Origin: CAYQPF01 sp964419225
Lineage (GTDB): Bacteria > Cloacimonadota > Cloacimonadia > Cloacimonadales > CAYQPF01
NCBI GenBank assembly: GCA_964419225.1
Contig: CAYQPF010000079.1
Span: 1-23,284 of the forward strand
DNA: 23,284 nucleotides
Reading direction: 5' to 3'
Part shown: one piece after another, positions 1 through 7,481 of the stretch
Layout of the letters: every line of letters begins with the position of its first letter
Position numbering within the stretch: the first letter of the stretch is position 1
Made by a program: the position numbers and the translations under genes
Notes under the pieces: generated by a model
Told to the model about the DNA's origin: nothing
What the model saw: the letters and a program-made list of their open reading frames with translations, nothing else
Databases searched by the model: none

Positions 1-207
1 ACTCACCCCTAACCCCTCTCTTGAAAAGAGAGGGGAATGAAAGGAGTCTGTTCTTTTTCGCACCTAACCCAAATAATAGGGAACGAAAGTGGTGGGTCAT
101 TTATCACTTATACATCAGATAATTTAACCCAAAGCATTTATCAAATACTTCCGGCTAATACACTCCTGACACCCCTCTCTTCGCAAGAGAGGGGCCGGGG
201 GTGAGTT
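1..207. repeat. MITE-like inverted-repeat element
   Basis: Bases 1-35 and 173-207 are inverted copies of each other with about five mismatches. Each copy contains its own hairpin with the same 10-base stem: CCCCTCTCTT at 13-22 pairs with 26-35 around a GAA loop, and 172-181 pairs with 185-194 around a CGC loop. The outer ACTCACCCC (1-9) pairs with GGGGTGAGT (199-207). The roughly 137-base interior shows no gene. The left edge may continue beyond the window. The element ends one base from the stop codon of the minus-strand gene at 209, so the right hairpin would lie in that gene's 3' UTR. It has no transposase and looks like a non-autonomous dispersed repeat; mobility is an inference. Confidence 0.7.
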
Positions 208-208
208 A

Positions 209-3115
209 TCATTTTATCAATGACATTTTCTTTTGAACAACTTTATTATCTGATGTCAGACGGTAAAGATAAATTCCACTACTGACAGATTTGTTATGGT
301 TATCCTTACCATTCCAGACAACTTCATGCTTTCCTGCTGTATTAAAGCCCTGATACAGTGATTTCACTTTTTGCCCTTTAATATTGTAGATCTCCAAATT
401 GACATTGGAATCTTTGTTCAGAGAATAGCAGATCGTTGTGCTTGGGTTAAATGGATTCGGATAGTTTTGACTGAGATTGATCTTCTGGACCGCATTTTGA
501 TTCTGCTTAGCATTGAAAGAAACATGATAGAATTTTTCATCTGCCTTATGTATCAGTGTAGAGAAATCATATCCCTGATTGGCATTGATAACATAATAAT
601 TATTCATGCCGACAGGACTTGCCTTTGCATCGTAAGCAAAACTGAAGGTTACTTCCTGACCCAGATCTTCTTCTGTGAAATAGGCGTTGATTTCTGTGAC
701 ATCACCTTCGACCACCGCAGCACCTTTACATACTCCGTTTACAAAGACTGCAGCTTCTTTGGGGAGGTTATCCGGATTGATATCAACATAAACAGGTGTG
801 TAATCTGCCTGGGTTTCAAAAGTAAATATCTTAGCTTCCGGTCTTTCATAACGGATTTCCGGAATTGAATTTTGCCAAACCAGATCAACCAATGCATTGG
901 TTGTAATCGAAACCATATCTCCGAAATTGAAAACAATTTTTGTATCCTTGGCTGTTTTTGTATATAACCAAGGATCATCCGGATTGTTCGTTCTGTTCAT
1001 TGCCCAGTATTCTGTTTTAATAGAAAGAACATTATCTATTATATCTGTTGGAATAGCGTTTAACGGTTGTATTGATTCAGGGATAAAATATCCTACCCAG
1101 TTATCCTGTAAGGGTTGGAGGGTCATGACAGTATTCGGATAAAGAGTTGTACCTCTGTTGTTAAGAGTTGCCCCGTTTGTCATGTCCAGTTTATACCCAT
1201 TTGAAGATTGAATTCCTGCTAACTGTCCATTCCAAATTGAGAAATCAAGATTAAATAAACTACTGTTATCTCCAACATCAGCAATTCCATATCCATTGGG
1301 ATTAATTGAAGCAAGTACATCGCCTACGGTAACGAGGGTATTTTCATCCAGATTACCCTGTCTGTCCAGAATCGGGAAGGACACCCAATTATACTTGTTA
1401 TGGAGTCTTTTTGTAAATGTGGAAGTTACTTTATTTACGTCGTAAGGATAAACGCCAATATAAGAGGTGTATTGTCCACCAGCACCATTTCTGGCCCAGG
1501 CATTATCCAGAGCAAGCTGGTATTTATAGCCCCAGGGATCAACAAAACCGGGATCGCCGTAAACGGGGTCAGTTACCGTGGTAATGTCTGCAGGATATGA
1601 GTTGACATCGTCAAAACTGCAATGGTTGAGAGTGAATGTGCCGATCTCTAAATAAAGAGCATTTTTATAAAAAATGGAGTTTATTGAGTTTATGGCTGTC
1701 CATAATGAAAGTCCGGTTGCATATATTGCATCTCCATTATTTTCTCCGGTCGGAGTGTTATTTGCCTGATTATCTACAATATTACAATTCTCAATATTTA
1801 ATTCACAACTTTGATTAAAAATACCACCTCCTGTACCGTAAGTGGTATTCTGAAATATCTCATTATTTCTAAATGTAACTGGTTCAATAAAATTTACGCC
1901 TGTCCAACATTTAAAAGCAATTCCTCCACCAGAATTATAGCTAATATTTTTATAAATTTGATTATCTGTCATTTCAATTACATAATCATTATTGTTATCA
2001 TCTTCTGGCGGCCACCCCGGATTGTTTGCAGCTCTTTCTATGTATAAACCACCTCCGCTAAACATGGCGGTATTCTCATATATTTTATTACTTTTTATGT
2101 AGTTAGCGAGTTTGCCTGTATTCGTATCATGAAAATTCCCACCGTAAGAGTAAAGATATATTCCACCTCCATTCTCATTTGATCTGTTGAAGGCAATTGT
2201 ATTTTTTTCAACTAACATATCTTTTCCTTGTAAATACATCCCTCCGCTTATCAAACCTTCATTGTAAGTAATGGTGTTGTTTGTAATTTCCCTATCTGCA
2301 TCTACTTTTATACCCACAAAAATTTCCATACCTCCGGAATATGCAGTTGCTCCATTGTATCCCTCACAAATAGCTTTGTTATTAGTAATAGTATTATTCA
2401 TAATATAAAAAGATAAATTATGCCAAAAAGCCAAAGTTGAAGAAGTTGGATTATTATCATGAATTGAATTGTTTCTGAATGAAATACTCGTGCTTCCATT
2501 AATATAAATAATTCCACCCCCAGTGGTTGTATTTATAATTGTTTGTTCACTGTGGTTAGAATAAAATTCATTATTCTCAATAATAACAGTCTCAACATTT
2601 GGGTTAATACTGTATTGATTATGAATATTCAAAATTGCACAGTGCGACATAGATGTAACAGCAGGAACTAGTATCGTATTATTATAAACTTTGCAGCCTG
2701 TCATACTAAACAAAGAATTGCGATATGCTGTTATGACAAATTCTGTGTTTCTTATGCCTGTAATATCACAATACTTAAGATTAACAGACGGATGAACAGT
2801 TATAGGTTCCCATTGTCCAGACTTAATTCCTTCCCAGGTTGCACCAGTTGCAGGTTTGAAAGAAACTCTTGCTGAGGAAGTACCATTAACAGTTAAATTA
2901 CCAAGAATGGTGATTCCGCAATCCTGATTAATGACTACCTGAACACCGGCATTAATTGTGAGATTTTGATTTGCTGGAAGAGTACAGTCGCCAATCACAT
3001 TGTAAGGAGAACCTTGGAGAGTCCAAACAGTCTGAGTTATTGGCCCGGAGATGTTTGTACTAAACAGATTTAAGCTTAAAGCTACGAGAATCGTGAGTAA
3101 TAAGAAATATTTCAT
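209..3115 (-). CDS. Secreted beta-helix surface protein with C-terminal sorting domain
   Basis: Predicted exported surface or adhesin-like protein of 968 residues. Residues 1-19 form a signal peptide (KYFLLLTILVALSLNLFS). About residues 45-540 are Asn/Gly-rich short repeats such as 'NNTI', 'GGGIYL' and 'SGGGLYIE', typical of right-handed parallel beta-helix (PbH1/NosD/Pmp-like) folds. A less repetitive module follows (about 560-870). Residues 879-968 are a C-terminal sorting domain with 'NYPNPFNPSTTI', 'YNIKGQKV', 'SGIYLYRL' and a basic end (KKMSLIK), as in type IX secretion substrates of FCB bacteria. The ATG at 3115 is preceded by AGGAG five bases upstream. The gene is transcribed alone, divergent from the gene at 3414, and its stop abuts the inverted-repeat element. 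The ligand and the surface role are not evident from sequence; no catalytic motif was seen. Confidence 0.88.
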   Translation of the reverse strand: MKYFLLLTILVALSLNLFSTNISGPITQTVWTLQGSPYNVIGDCTLPANQNLTINAGVQVVINQDCGITILGNLTVNGTSSARVSFKPATGATWEGIKSGQWEPITVHPSVNLKYCDITGIRNTEFVITAYRNSLFSMTGCKVYNNTILVPAVTSMSHCAILNIHNQYSINPNVETVIIENNEFYSNHSEQTIINTTTGGGIIYINGSTSISFRNNSIHDNNPTSSTLAFWHNLSFYIMNNTITNNKAICEGYNGATAYSGGMEIFVGIKVDADREITNNTITYNEGLISGGMYLQGKDMLVEKNTIAFNRSNENGGGIYLYSYGGNFHDTNTGKLANYIKSNKIYENTAMFSGGGLYIERAANNPGWPPEDDNNNDYVIEMTDNQIYKNISYNSGGGIAFKCWTGVNFIEPVTFRNNEIFQNTTYGTGGGIFNQSCELNIENCNIVDNQANNTPTGENNGDAIYATGLSLWTAINSINSIFYKNALYLEIGTFTLNHCSFDDVNSYPADITTVTDPVYGDPGFVDPWGYKYQLALDNAWARNGAGGQYTSYIGVYPYDVNKVTSTFTKRLHNKYNWVSFPILDRQGNLDENTLVTVGDVLASINPNGYGIADVGDNSSLFNLDFSIWNGQLAGIQSSNGYKLDMTNGATLNNRGTTLYPNTVMTLQPLQDNWVGYFIPESIQPLNAIPTDIIDNVLSIKTEYWAMNRTNNPDDPWLYTKTAKDTKIVFNFGDMVSITTNALVDLVWQNSIPEIRYERPEAKIFTFETQADYTPVYVDINPDNLPKEAAVFVNGVCKGAAVVEGDVTEINAYFTEEDLGQEVTFSFAYDAKASPVGMNNYYVINANQGYDFSTLIHKADEKFYHVSFNAKQNQNAVQKINLSQNYPNPFNPSTTICYSLNKDSNVNLEIYNIKGQKVKSLYQGFNTAGKHEVVWNGKDNHNKSVSSGIYLYRLTSDNKVVQKKMSLIK

Positions 3116-3164
3116 TTTCGCTCCTATGATAGTTTATTAAGAAACAAGTACAATTAAGGCAATA

Positions 3165-3194
3165 TGTATAAACTATTAGGGGGGGGGCAAACAA
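3165..3194 (-). promoter_or_regulatory. Candidate promoter with C9 tract in spacer
   Basis: Read on the minus strand, TTGTTT (3194-3189) and TATACA (3170-3165) make a plausible -35/-10 pair separated by 18 bases. Nine of those 18 spacer bases are an uninterrupted C run (G9 on the plus strand, 3179-3187). The -10 lies about 50 bases before the ATG of the beta-helix protein. The hexamers are read against the general sigma-70 consensus; this organism's own consensus is not known, so the promoter itself is an inference. The homopolymer is seen directly. Confidence 0.4.
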
Positions 3195-3317
3195 TAAATG
3201 TAGCAACATAAATCTACCTCCAATTATGAAAATGAATACAAAAGTAAAGAGTAGTGGAAAAATATGTCAATAAAAGAATCAGGTTGAATCTTATTTTTTT
3301 GAAAAATATCATTTTGC

Positions 3318-3346
3318 TTGACACACACTTAAATTGAATATTAATT
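3318..3346 (+). promoter_or_regulatory. Candidate sigma-70-type promoter
   Basis: A perfect TTGACA (3318-3323) is followed after 17 bases by TTAATT (3341-3346), or after 15 bases by TATTAA (3339-3344). It lies about 70 bases before the ATG at 3414 and points toward the PEGA/SUMF1 gene. The -35 is good and the -10 weak. Confidence 0.4.
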
Positions 3347-3413
3347 AGCATGTTTGAAATATGTTAAAAATGGAGTATTAAATCAATTAGATTAAATATC
3401 CAAGGGGTTTATC

Positions 3414-5150
3414 ATGCGAAAGCTAATAATAATAATTTATTTACTGAATGTCCTATGGCAATTATCTGCTTTAGATACCGATAATAAACAGAATGACAAA
3501 ATATCTGTCACATTCTTTGTCAGCCCGGCTGATGCCGTCATCAAAGTAAATGGTATCGATTTTTTATCAGGGGAAGCTCAACTTATTCCGATTGGTAATA
3601 ACAATGTGCATATTGAAAAATCCGGGTACAAAACTATTGATAAAGTTATTGAAGTGTCCGGCACTCAGTCCCGGTTTTACTATTTCCTGGAAGAAATAAA
3701 ACCTGTACAGGTCATGCTGCGGTCGGATCCAGCCGGAGCAGATATCTATATAAACCAGGTAAAAGTGGGAATTACTAATAAACAAGTACAATTTTATCCC
3801 TCCAACAATAAGATAAAATTAGTCAAAGCAGGTTATCAGGAGCTGACAGATTCTCTGAATATCTCGGAAACCAGTCCGAACCAGTATTTGTGGAAATTGA
3901 TCAAGAATACTGCCCAGGTTGATTTGCTTGTTTTTCCACCCAATGCCAAAGTGTATTTGAATAAGGAAGAAGTTAAGGATTTCAAGGTTTTGAATTTGGT
4001 ACCCGGAACATATTCACTGGAAGTGAAAGCTTCTCATTATTACGACAAATCTGAGACGATTTTTGTTAAACTGGGAGAAGATTTAAAACTGAATATTGCT
4101 CTTAAACCGAAGGTTGGTACAATACAAATTTCGTGTTCTCCGAATATCGCGACAATTGATTTGAAGCAGGGAAATAAAACCCTAAAAACTTTTTCTAATG
4201 CTGTCTATCTGAATGATCTTCTGGAAGGCGAATATCAGGTTGTACTACGGGCAGAAGGCTATATATCTCAAACTCAAACAATTCAGGTCAGTGAGAATAC
4301 TCCCTGTATTGCAGTGATCGACCTGGTAAAAGGGATCGACACAAAAGAAGTAAAGACCAATACCAACCCAGTCAGTTATGTCAGTGTCACTAATGGAATT
4401 CTACCGGAAATGGTCTTCGTCCAAGGTGGTTCTTACAAGAATAATAAGACAGAAATTACAGTATCCTCTTTTTATCTGGGAAAATATGAAGTAACTCAGG
4501 CAGAGTATGAGGAAATTATGGGAGTCAATCCTTCCAAATTTCAAGAATCACCGGATAATCCTGTGGAAAGAGTATCCTGGTTTGATGCTATTGTATATTG
4601 TAATCGGAGAAGTATCAAGGAGAATTTAGTGCCTTGTTACAGTTACCTTAATTCAGGAACCAATCAGGAAACCTGGCCTGCGGGTTGGAATTTGAATGAT
4701 AATAATCACAACAAAATTATTTGTCTATGGACAGCTGATGGTTATCGACTTCCGACAGAAGCGGAATGGGAATTTGCAGCGAGAGAAGGAACCAAGTCCA
4801 GAGGATTTAGTTATAGTGGAAATGAAGCTGTTGACCAAGTCGCCTGGTATAATAAAAACTCAGGGAATAAGACTCATAGTGTAGGGTCAAAAAAACCAAA
4901 TGGCTTGAATATTTTTGATCTAAGCGGTAATGTTTGGGAATGGTGCTGGGATATTTACGGAGTAATTCCAAATGGTTTACAAACAAATCCTAATGGAGCT
5001 TCAAAAGGAATCTACAGGACTATCAAAGGTGGTGGTTACAGTGGTGATGATAGTTTTGCCAATGTGACGGACAGAGATGGATGCTATGCTGCGACAAAAT
5101 ATGGCAGCCTGGGTTTCCGTGTCGCCAGAAAAGTATTGGCTGGCGATTAG
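3414..5150 (+). CDS. Exported PEGA-repeat protein with SUMF1 (FGE-sulfatase) fold
   Basis: Predicted exported protein of 578 residues with a signal peptide at about 1-19. Four PEGA-like beta modules follow, starting near residues 31, 98, 168 and 235; signatures include 'SPADAVIKVNG', 'SDPAGADIYIN' and 'FPPNAKVYLN', each with a later 'KAGY/AEGY'-type turn. Residues about 330-575 form a SUMF1/formylglycine-generating-enzyme-like domain: 'MVFVQGGSY', 'YEVTQAEYEEIMG', 'PVERVSWFDAIVYCN', 'YRLPTEAEWEFAAR', 'DLSGNVWEWCWD' and 'GSLGFRVAR'. The cysteine pair used by true formylglycine-generating enzymes, which sits between the 'KGGGY' segment and the final 'LGFR', is not present in that pattern, so sulfatase activation is unlikely. 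Such proteins are often surface or scaffold proteins. AAGGGG precedes the ATG. The gene lies 134 bases before the Nudix gene. Confidence 0.85.
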   Translation: MRKLIIIIYLLNVLWQLSALDTDNKQNDKISVTFFVSPADAVIKVNGIDFLSGEAQLIPIGNNNVHIEKSGYKTIDKVIEVSGTQSRFYYFLEEIKPVQVMLRSDPAGADIYINQVKVGITNKQVQFYPSNNKIKLVKAGYQELTDSLNISETSPNQYLWKLIKNTAQVDLLVFPPNAKVYLNKEEVKDFKVLNLVPGTYSLEVKASHYYDKSETIFVKLGEDLKLNIALKPKVGTIQISCSPNIATIDLKQGNKTLKTFSNAVYLNDLLEGEYQVVLRAEGYISQTQTIQVSENTPCIAVIDLVKGIDTKEVKTNTNPVSYVSVTNGILPEMVFVQGGSYKNNKTEITVSSFYLGKYEVTQAEYEEIMGVNPSKFQESPDNPVERVSWFDAIVYCNRRSIKENLVPCYSYLNSGTNQETWPAGWNLNDNNHNKIICLWTADGYRLPTEAEWEFAAREGTKSRGFSYSGNEAVDQVAWYNKNSGNKTHSVGSKKPNGLNIFDLSGNVWEWCWDIYGVIPNGLQTNPNGASKGIYRTIKGGGYSGDDSFANVTDRDGCYAATKYGSLGFRVARKVLAGD

Positions 5151-5170
5151 TGGTATAGTAGAGAGAAAAG

Positions 5171-5233
5171 TATTGAAACCCGCAAGCGTATTTAGTTATT
5201 AATGAGAAATGGAATTTATTGAAACCCGCAGGC
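5171..5233 (+). repeat. Pair of 17-base direct repeats
   Basis: TATTGAAACCCGCAAGC at 5171-5187 recurs at 5217-5233 with one change (A to G near the end), 46 bases apart, just after the stop codon of the PEGA/SUMF1 gene. Only two copies are present, so this is not a CRISPR array. Origin unknown. Confidence 0.6.
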
Positions 5234-5241
5234 AAGTACTT

Positions 5242-5269
5242 AGGTGCCAGTAGTCAGGTGTCAGGGTTA
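5242..5269 (+). repeat. Degenerate 7-base tandem array (four units)
   Basis: The bases read as consecutive heptamers AGGTGCC, AGTAGTC, AGGTGTC and AGGGTTA. Each begins with AG(G/T) and three of the four end in C. The array ends 15 bases before the ATG of the Nudix gene, so it may lie in that gene's 5' leader. It belongs to the same loose family as the arrays near 12094, 20054, 21724 and 22184. Confidence 0.55.
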
Positions 5270-5284
5270 GAAGAGAGATAGAGG

Positions 5285-5761
5285 ATGAAGAAAAAGATAA
5301 AATTGCTGACACTGGTATTGGTTTGTCAGGAAGATAATGTTTTGTTGGGGCTGAAGAAACGGGGTTTTGGTGTAGGAAGATGGAATGGCTTTGGCGGTAA
5401 AGTCGAAGCTGGTGAAACCATTGAACAGGCCGCCAAAAGAGAGTTACTGGAAGAATCAGGTATTATAGGGCAGGAATTTATCCCATATGGAAGAATAGAA
5501 TTTGAGTTTGAAGATACCCATGAGCTGCTGGAAGTTCATATTTTCCGTTGTGAGAATTTTTCCGGTGAGCCTCAGGAAACAGAAGAAATGGTTCCTCGCT
5601 GGTATAAACAAACTGAAATTCCCTATGACCAAATGTGGCCGGATGATATTTATTGGATGCCCATGTTTTTTGATAAACGCAAATTCAAAGGCAATTTTGT
5701 GTTTAAAGACCACAGCACCATACTCCGTGAAGTTCTTTATGAAAGCTCCGAGTTGGAGTAG
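5285..5761 (+). CDS. MTH1-like Nudix hydrolase (probable 8-oxo-(d)GTP diphosphatase)
   Basis: Cytoplasmic nucleotide-pool sanitising enzyme of 158 residues, expected to hydrolyse oxidised purine nucleoside triphosphates to monophosphates plus pyrophosphate. The Nudix box is complete: G38, E44, R52-E53-L54, E56-E57, G59-I60. Compared from memory with human MTH1 (NUDT1, 156 residues), the match is unusually close: 'LGLKKRGFGVGRWNGFGGKV' and 'MWPDDIYW' occur at equivalent positions. The residues lining the MTH1 base pocket have counterparts here: T9, F28, N34, W118, D120 and D121. Length also matches. That supports 8-oxo-dGTP or 2-hydroxy-dATP specificity better than a generic MutT call. The ATG at 5285 follows a GAGG and a purine-rich stretch. 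The gene is convergent with the minus-strand gene ending at 5841. Confidence 0.9.
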   Translation: MKKKIKLLTLVLVCQEDNVLLGLKKRGFGVGRWNGFGGKVEAGETIEQAAKRELLEESGIIGQEFIPYGRIEFEFEDTHELLEVHIFRCENFSGEPQETEEMVPRWYKQTEIPYDQMWPDDIYWMPMFFDKRKFKGNFVFKDHSTILREVLYESSELE

Positions 5762-5809
5762 TTTTTAACACTTAAGCAGGAAAACGAACAACGTTTGCAG
5801 TTTTAACGC

Positions 5810-5825
5810 TGGAATAAATATTCCA
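5810..5825. other. 16-base palindrome between convergent genes
   Basis: TGGAATAAATATTCCA is perfectly self-complementary apart from the two central A bases (7-base arms). It sits in the 79-base gap between the convergent Nudix gene and the minus-strand gene ending at 5841. It lacks a T-tract of the intrinsic terminator type. It could be a weak terminator or a protein site; function is not determined. Confidence 0.4.
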
Positions 5826-5840
5826 TTAGATATTTAATCT

Positions 5841-6761
5841 CTATTCTTTAATTACATCAGTAAATCTGAATACAAATATTCCCTTTCCTGTTCCTATAAC
5901 AAAATAAAAATTATTAGCTGAAAAATATGTTTTGATTCCTTTTATACCCCAATAGGTTTTTTCAATTTCTCCTAAATTATATTGTTCTATTAAAACAGTT
6001 GGATTAAAACAGTAAAACTCATTTGTTTGAGAGTTCAAAAAGTAATAATTATTTCCTAAAGCATCGAATATTAGATAGTCTCTAACTTTTCCCTCAAAAG
6101 ACAGAAAAGTACCTGAATTAGAAACTTTGGGCAGATTTTTAAATAATTCAGAATAATTATATTCAATGATAGAATGATCATTCTGAATCTCACAAACAAT
6201 AGATTTATTTTTTTTCTCAAAATATGCTTTGTTATTTTGATATATATATGTATAGTATAATATTTCTGTTGCGGGTACTTTTTCTTTGAGAATGTTATAG
6301 AACCTGTTATGTTCATATTCTAAATAATCATATCGCCATTCAAGCCATTGAGATTTTGAATAATTGTAATACTTGTTGAGTCTGCGAAAATATCCTTTAT
6401 TGTATACTACATCCTCGTTAGACTTTATAATAATTTCATTATTATATATAAAACAAGCATCAAAACTGAAATCATAATTCTGAAAATCAACTTCATAACC
6501 TTCTGAATTAAATCTAATAATCTTATCGGGATCATTGGAAAAACTGTAGAAAGTGAAATCAAAGGTAGGTTTCTCTTTAGAGTCATTTATTACAAAATAT
6601 CTTCCAATGCTGTTCAAACGATATTTTTCGATGGGGATGTCAATTTTTTCTTCTTCAAGGCTAAAAGCTCTTTCAAAAGAGTTAGATGACATAATGTTAA
6701 TACCGGTTAACTCAAAAAACAGGATAATGCATGATACTATTAATAAGGGTTTTTTATACAT
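5841..6761 (-). CDS. Exported protein of unknown function
   Basis: Product not recognised; 306 residues. The N-terminus (KKPLLIVSCIILFFELTGI) is a signal peptide or membrane anchor; no clear lipobox follows. The rest is rich in Tyr, Phe, Asn and Lys and appears mostly beta. The last 80 residues contain strand-like segments such as 'YLIFDALGNNYYFLNS' and 'GKGIFVFRF', reminiscent of beta-propeller blades; this is only an impression. The ATG at 6761 is 7 bases after the stop of the lipoprotein-like gene at 6769-7245, so the two are almost certainly co-transcribed. The upstream ribosome binding site is weak (GAG). Base composition is much more AT-rich than in the neighbouring kor operon. Confidence 0.72.
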   Translation of the reverse strand: MYKKPLLIVSCIILFFELTGINIMSSNSFERAFSLEEEKIDIPIEKYRLNSIGRYFVINDSKEKPTFDFTFYSFSNDPDKIIRFNSEGYEVDFQNYDFSFDACFIYNNEIIIKSNEDVVYNKGYFRRLNKYYNYSKSQWLEWRYDYLEYEHNRFYNILKEKVPATEILYYTYIYQNNKAYFEKKNKSIVCEIQNDHSIIEYNYSELFKNLPKVSNSGTFLSFEGKVRDYLIFDALGNNYYFLNSQTNEFYCFNPTVLIEQYNLGEIEKTYWGIKGIKTYFSANNFYFVIGTGKGIFVFRFTDVIKE

Positions 6762-6768
6762 TTTCTAC

Positions 6769-7245
6769 TCACTTATTGCTTGACTTAAGATAAAGGAAAT
6801 TATTTTTATATATAATATCATTTGATAGAAAAATTGGCAACATAAACCCATAGTCATTATATAGATCAATAAATTCCCCTTTATAGTTAAAAACAACTAC
6901 AGCATAATTCATAGTGAATGGATTCATATCATTTTCACTTGGACTATTAAAAGGGCGTTTAACATAATTCTTGGGAACCTGATATGTATCAATATTAACC
7001 ATTTTCCCTATATATGAGATCAACTTCTTATCATGTTGACTTACATTATCGTTAGTTGAAGTTTTTTTTAGGATAAGAAAAAAATAGTCAGCATATGCTT
7101 CTTTGCATAATACACATCTTAAAGAATCATTCACTTCATATTCAGTAATAATGATTGCATCATTATAATTTGGATGTATCTTTTTGTTTAAAAGTGAACA
7201 TGAGACACAAATAAGTGCTAAAAGCATTACTGCATAATTCTTCAT
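6769..7245 (-). CDS. Small probable lipoprotein of unknown function
   Basis: Product not recognised; 158 residues. A hydrophobic N-terminus (KNYAVMLLALICVSC) ends in Cys15, preceded by Ser and Val and followed by Ser-Leu, which suggests lipoprotein processing, although Cys at position -3 is atypical for a lipobox. The mature part has two further cysteines in 'RCVLCKEAY' (a CxxC) and beta-rich segments such as 'YAVVVFNYKGEFIDLYNDYG'. AGGGG lies five bases upstream of the ATG. The gene overlaps no neighbour and is 7 bases upstream of the next minus-strand gene, forming a pair with it. The CxxC could bind metal or form a disulfide; no family was identified. Confidence 0.68.
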   Translation of the reverse strand: MKNYAVMLLALICVSCSLLNKKIHPNYNDAIIITEYEVNDSLRCVLCKEAYADYFFLILKKTSTNDNVSQHDKKLISYIGKMVNIDTYQVPKNYVKRPFNSPSENDMNPFTMNYAVVVFNYKGEFIDLYNDYGFMLPIFLSNDIIYKNNFLYLKSSNK

Positions 7246-7481
7246 TTTGACCCCTACTTAATCATATCAATTTTCATACTGGCTTTCTCATAACTGCTTC
7301 TTCTTATTTTTTTGCTGCTAAATCCTTTAACAACTAATGCAAAGAAACTTATTTTTGTTTTGATGTAAAGAATATATTTTACTTACTAAAATTAGATTTT
7401 ATTTACCAAAGACAAAAGATAAGAATAATTTGAGAAATATTAATGACCTCAGATGAATGATTTTCAAGTTACAAAAACAAT

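Noticed and set aside
371..2047. Several plus-strand open frames of 60-165 codons opposite the beta-helix gene
   Set aside because: They are antisense shadows of a clear minus-strand gene with a signal peptide and sorting domain; none has a ribosome binding site plus family motif.
3414..5150. Annotation as an active formylglycine-generating enzyme
   Set aside because: The expected catalytic cysteine pair is not seen near the C-terminus.
5171..5233. Possible CRISPR fragment (two similar repeats with a spacer of about 29 bases)
   Set aside because: Only two 17-base copies, no further units and no cas genes nearby; the repeat is shorter than typical CRISPR repeats.
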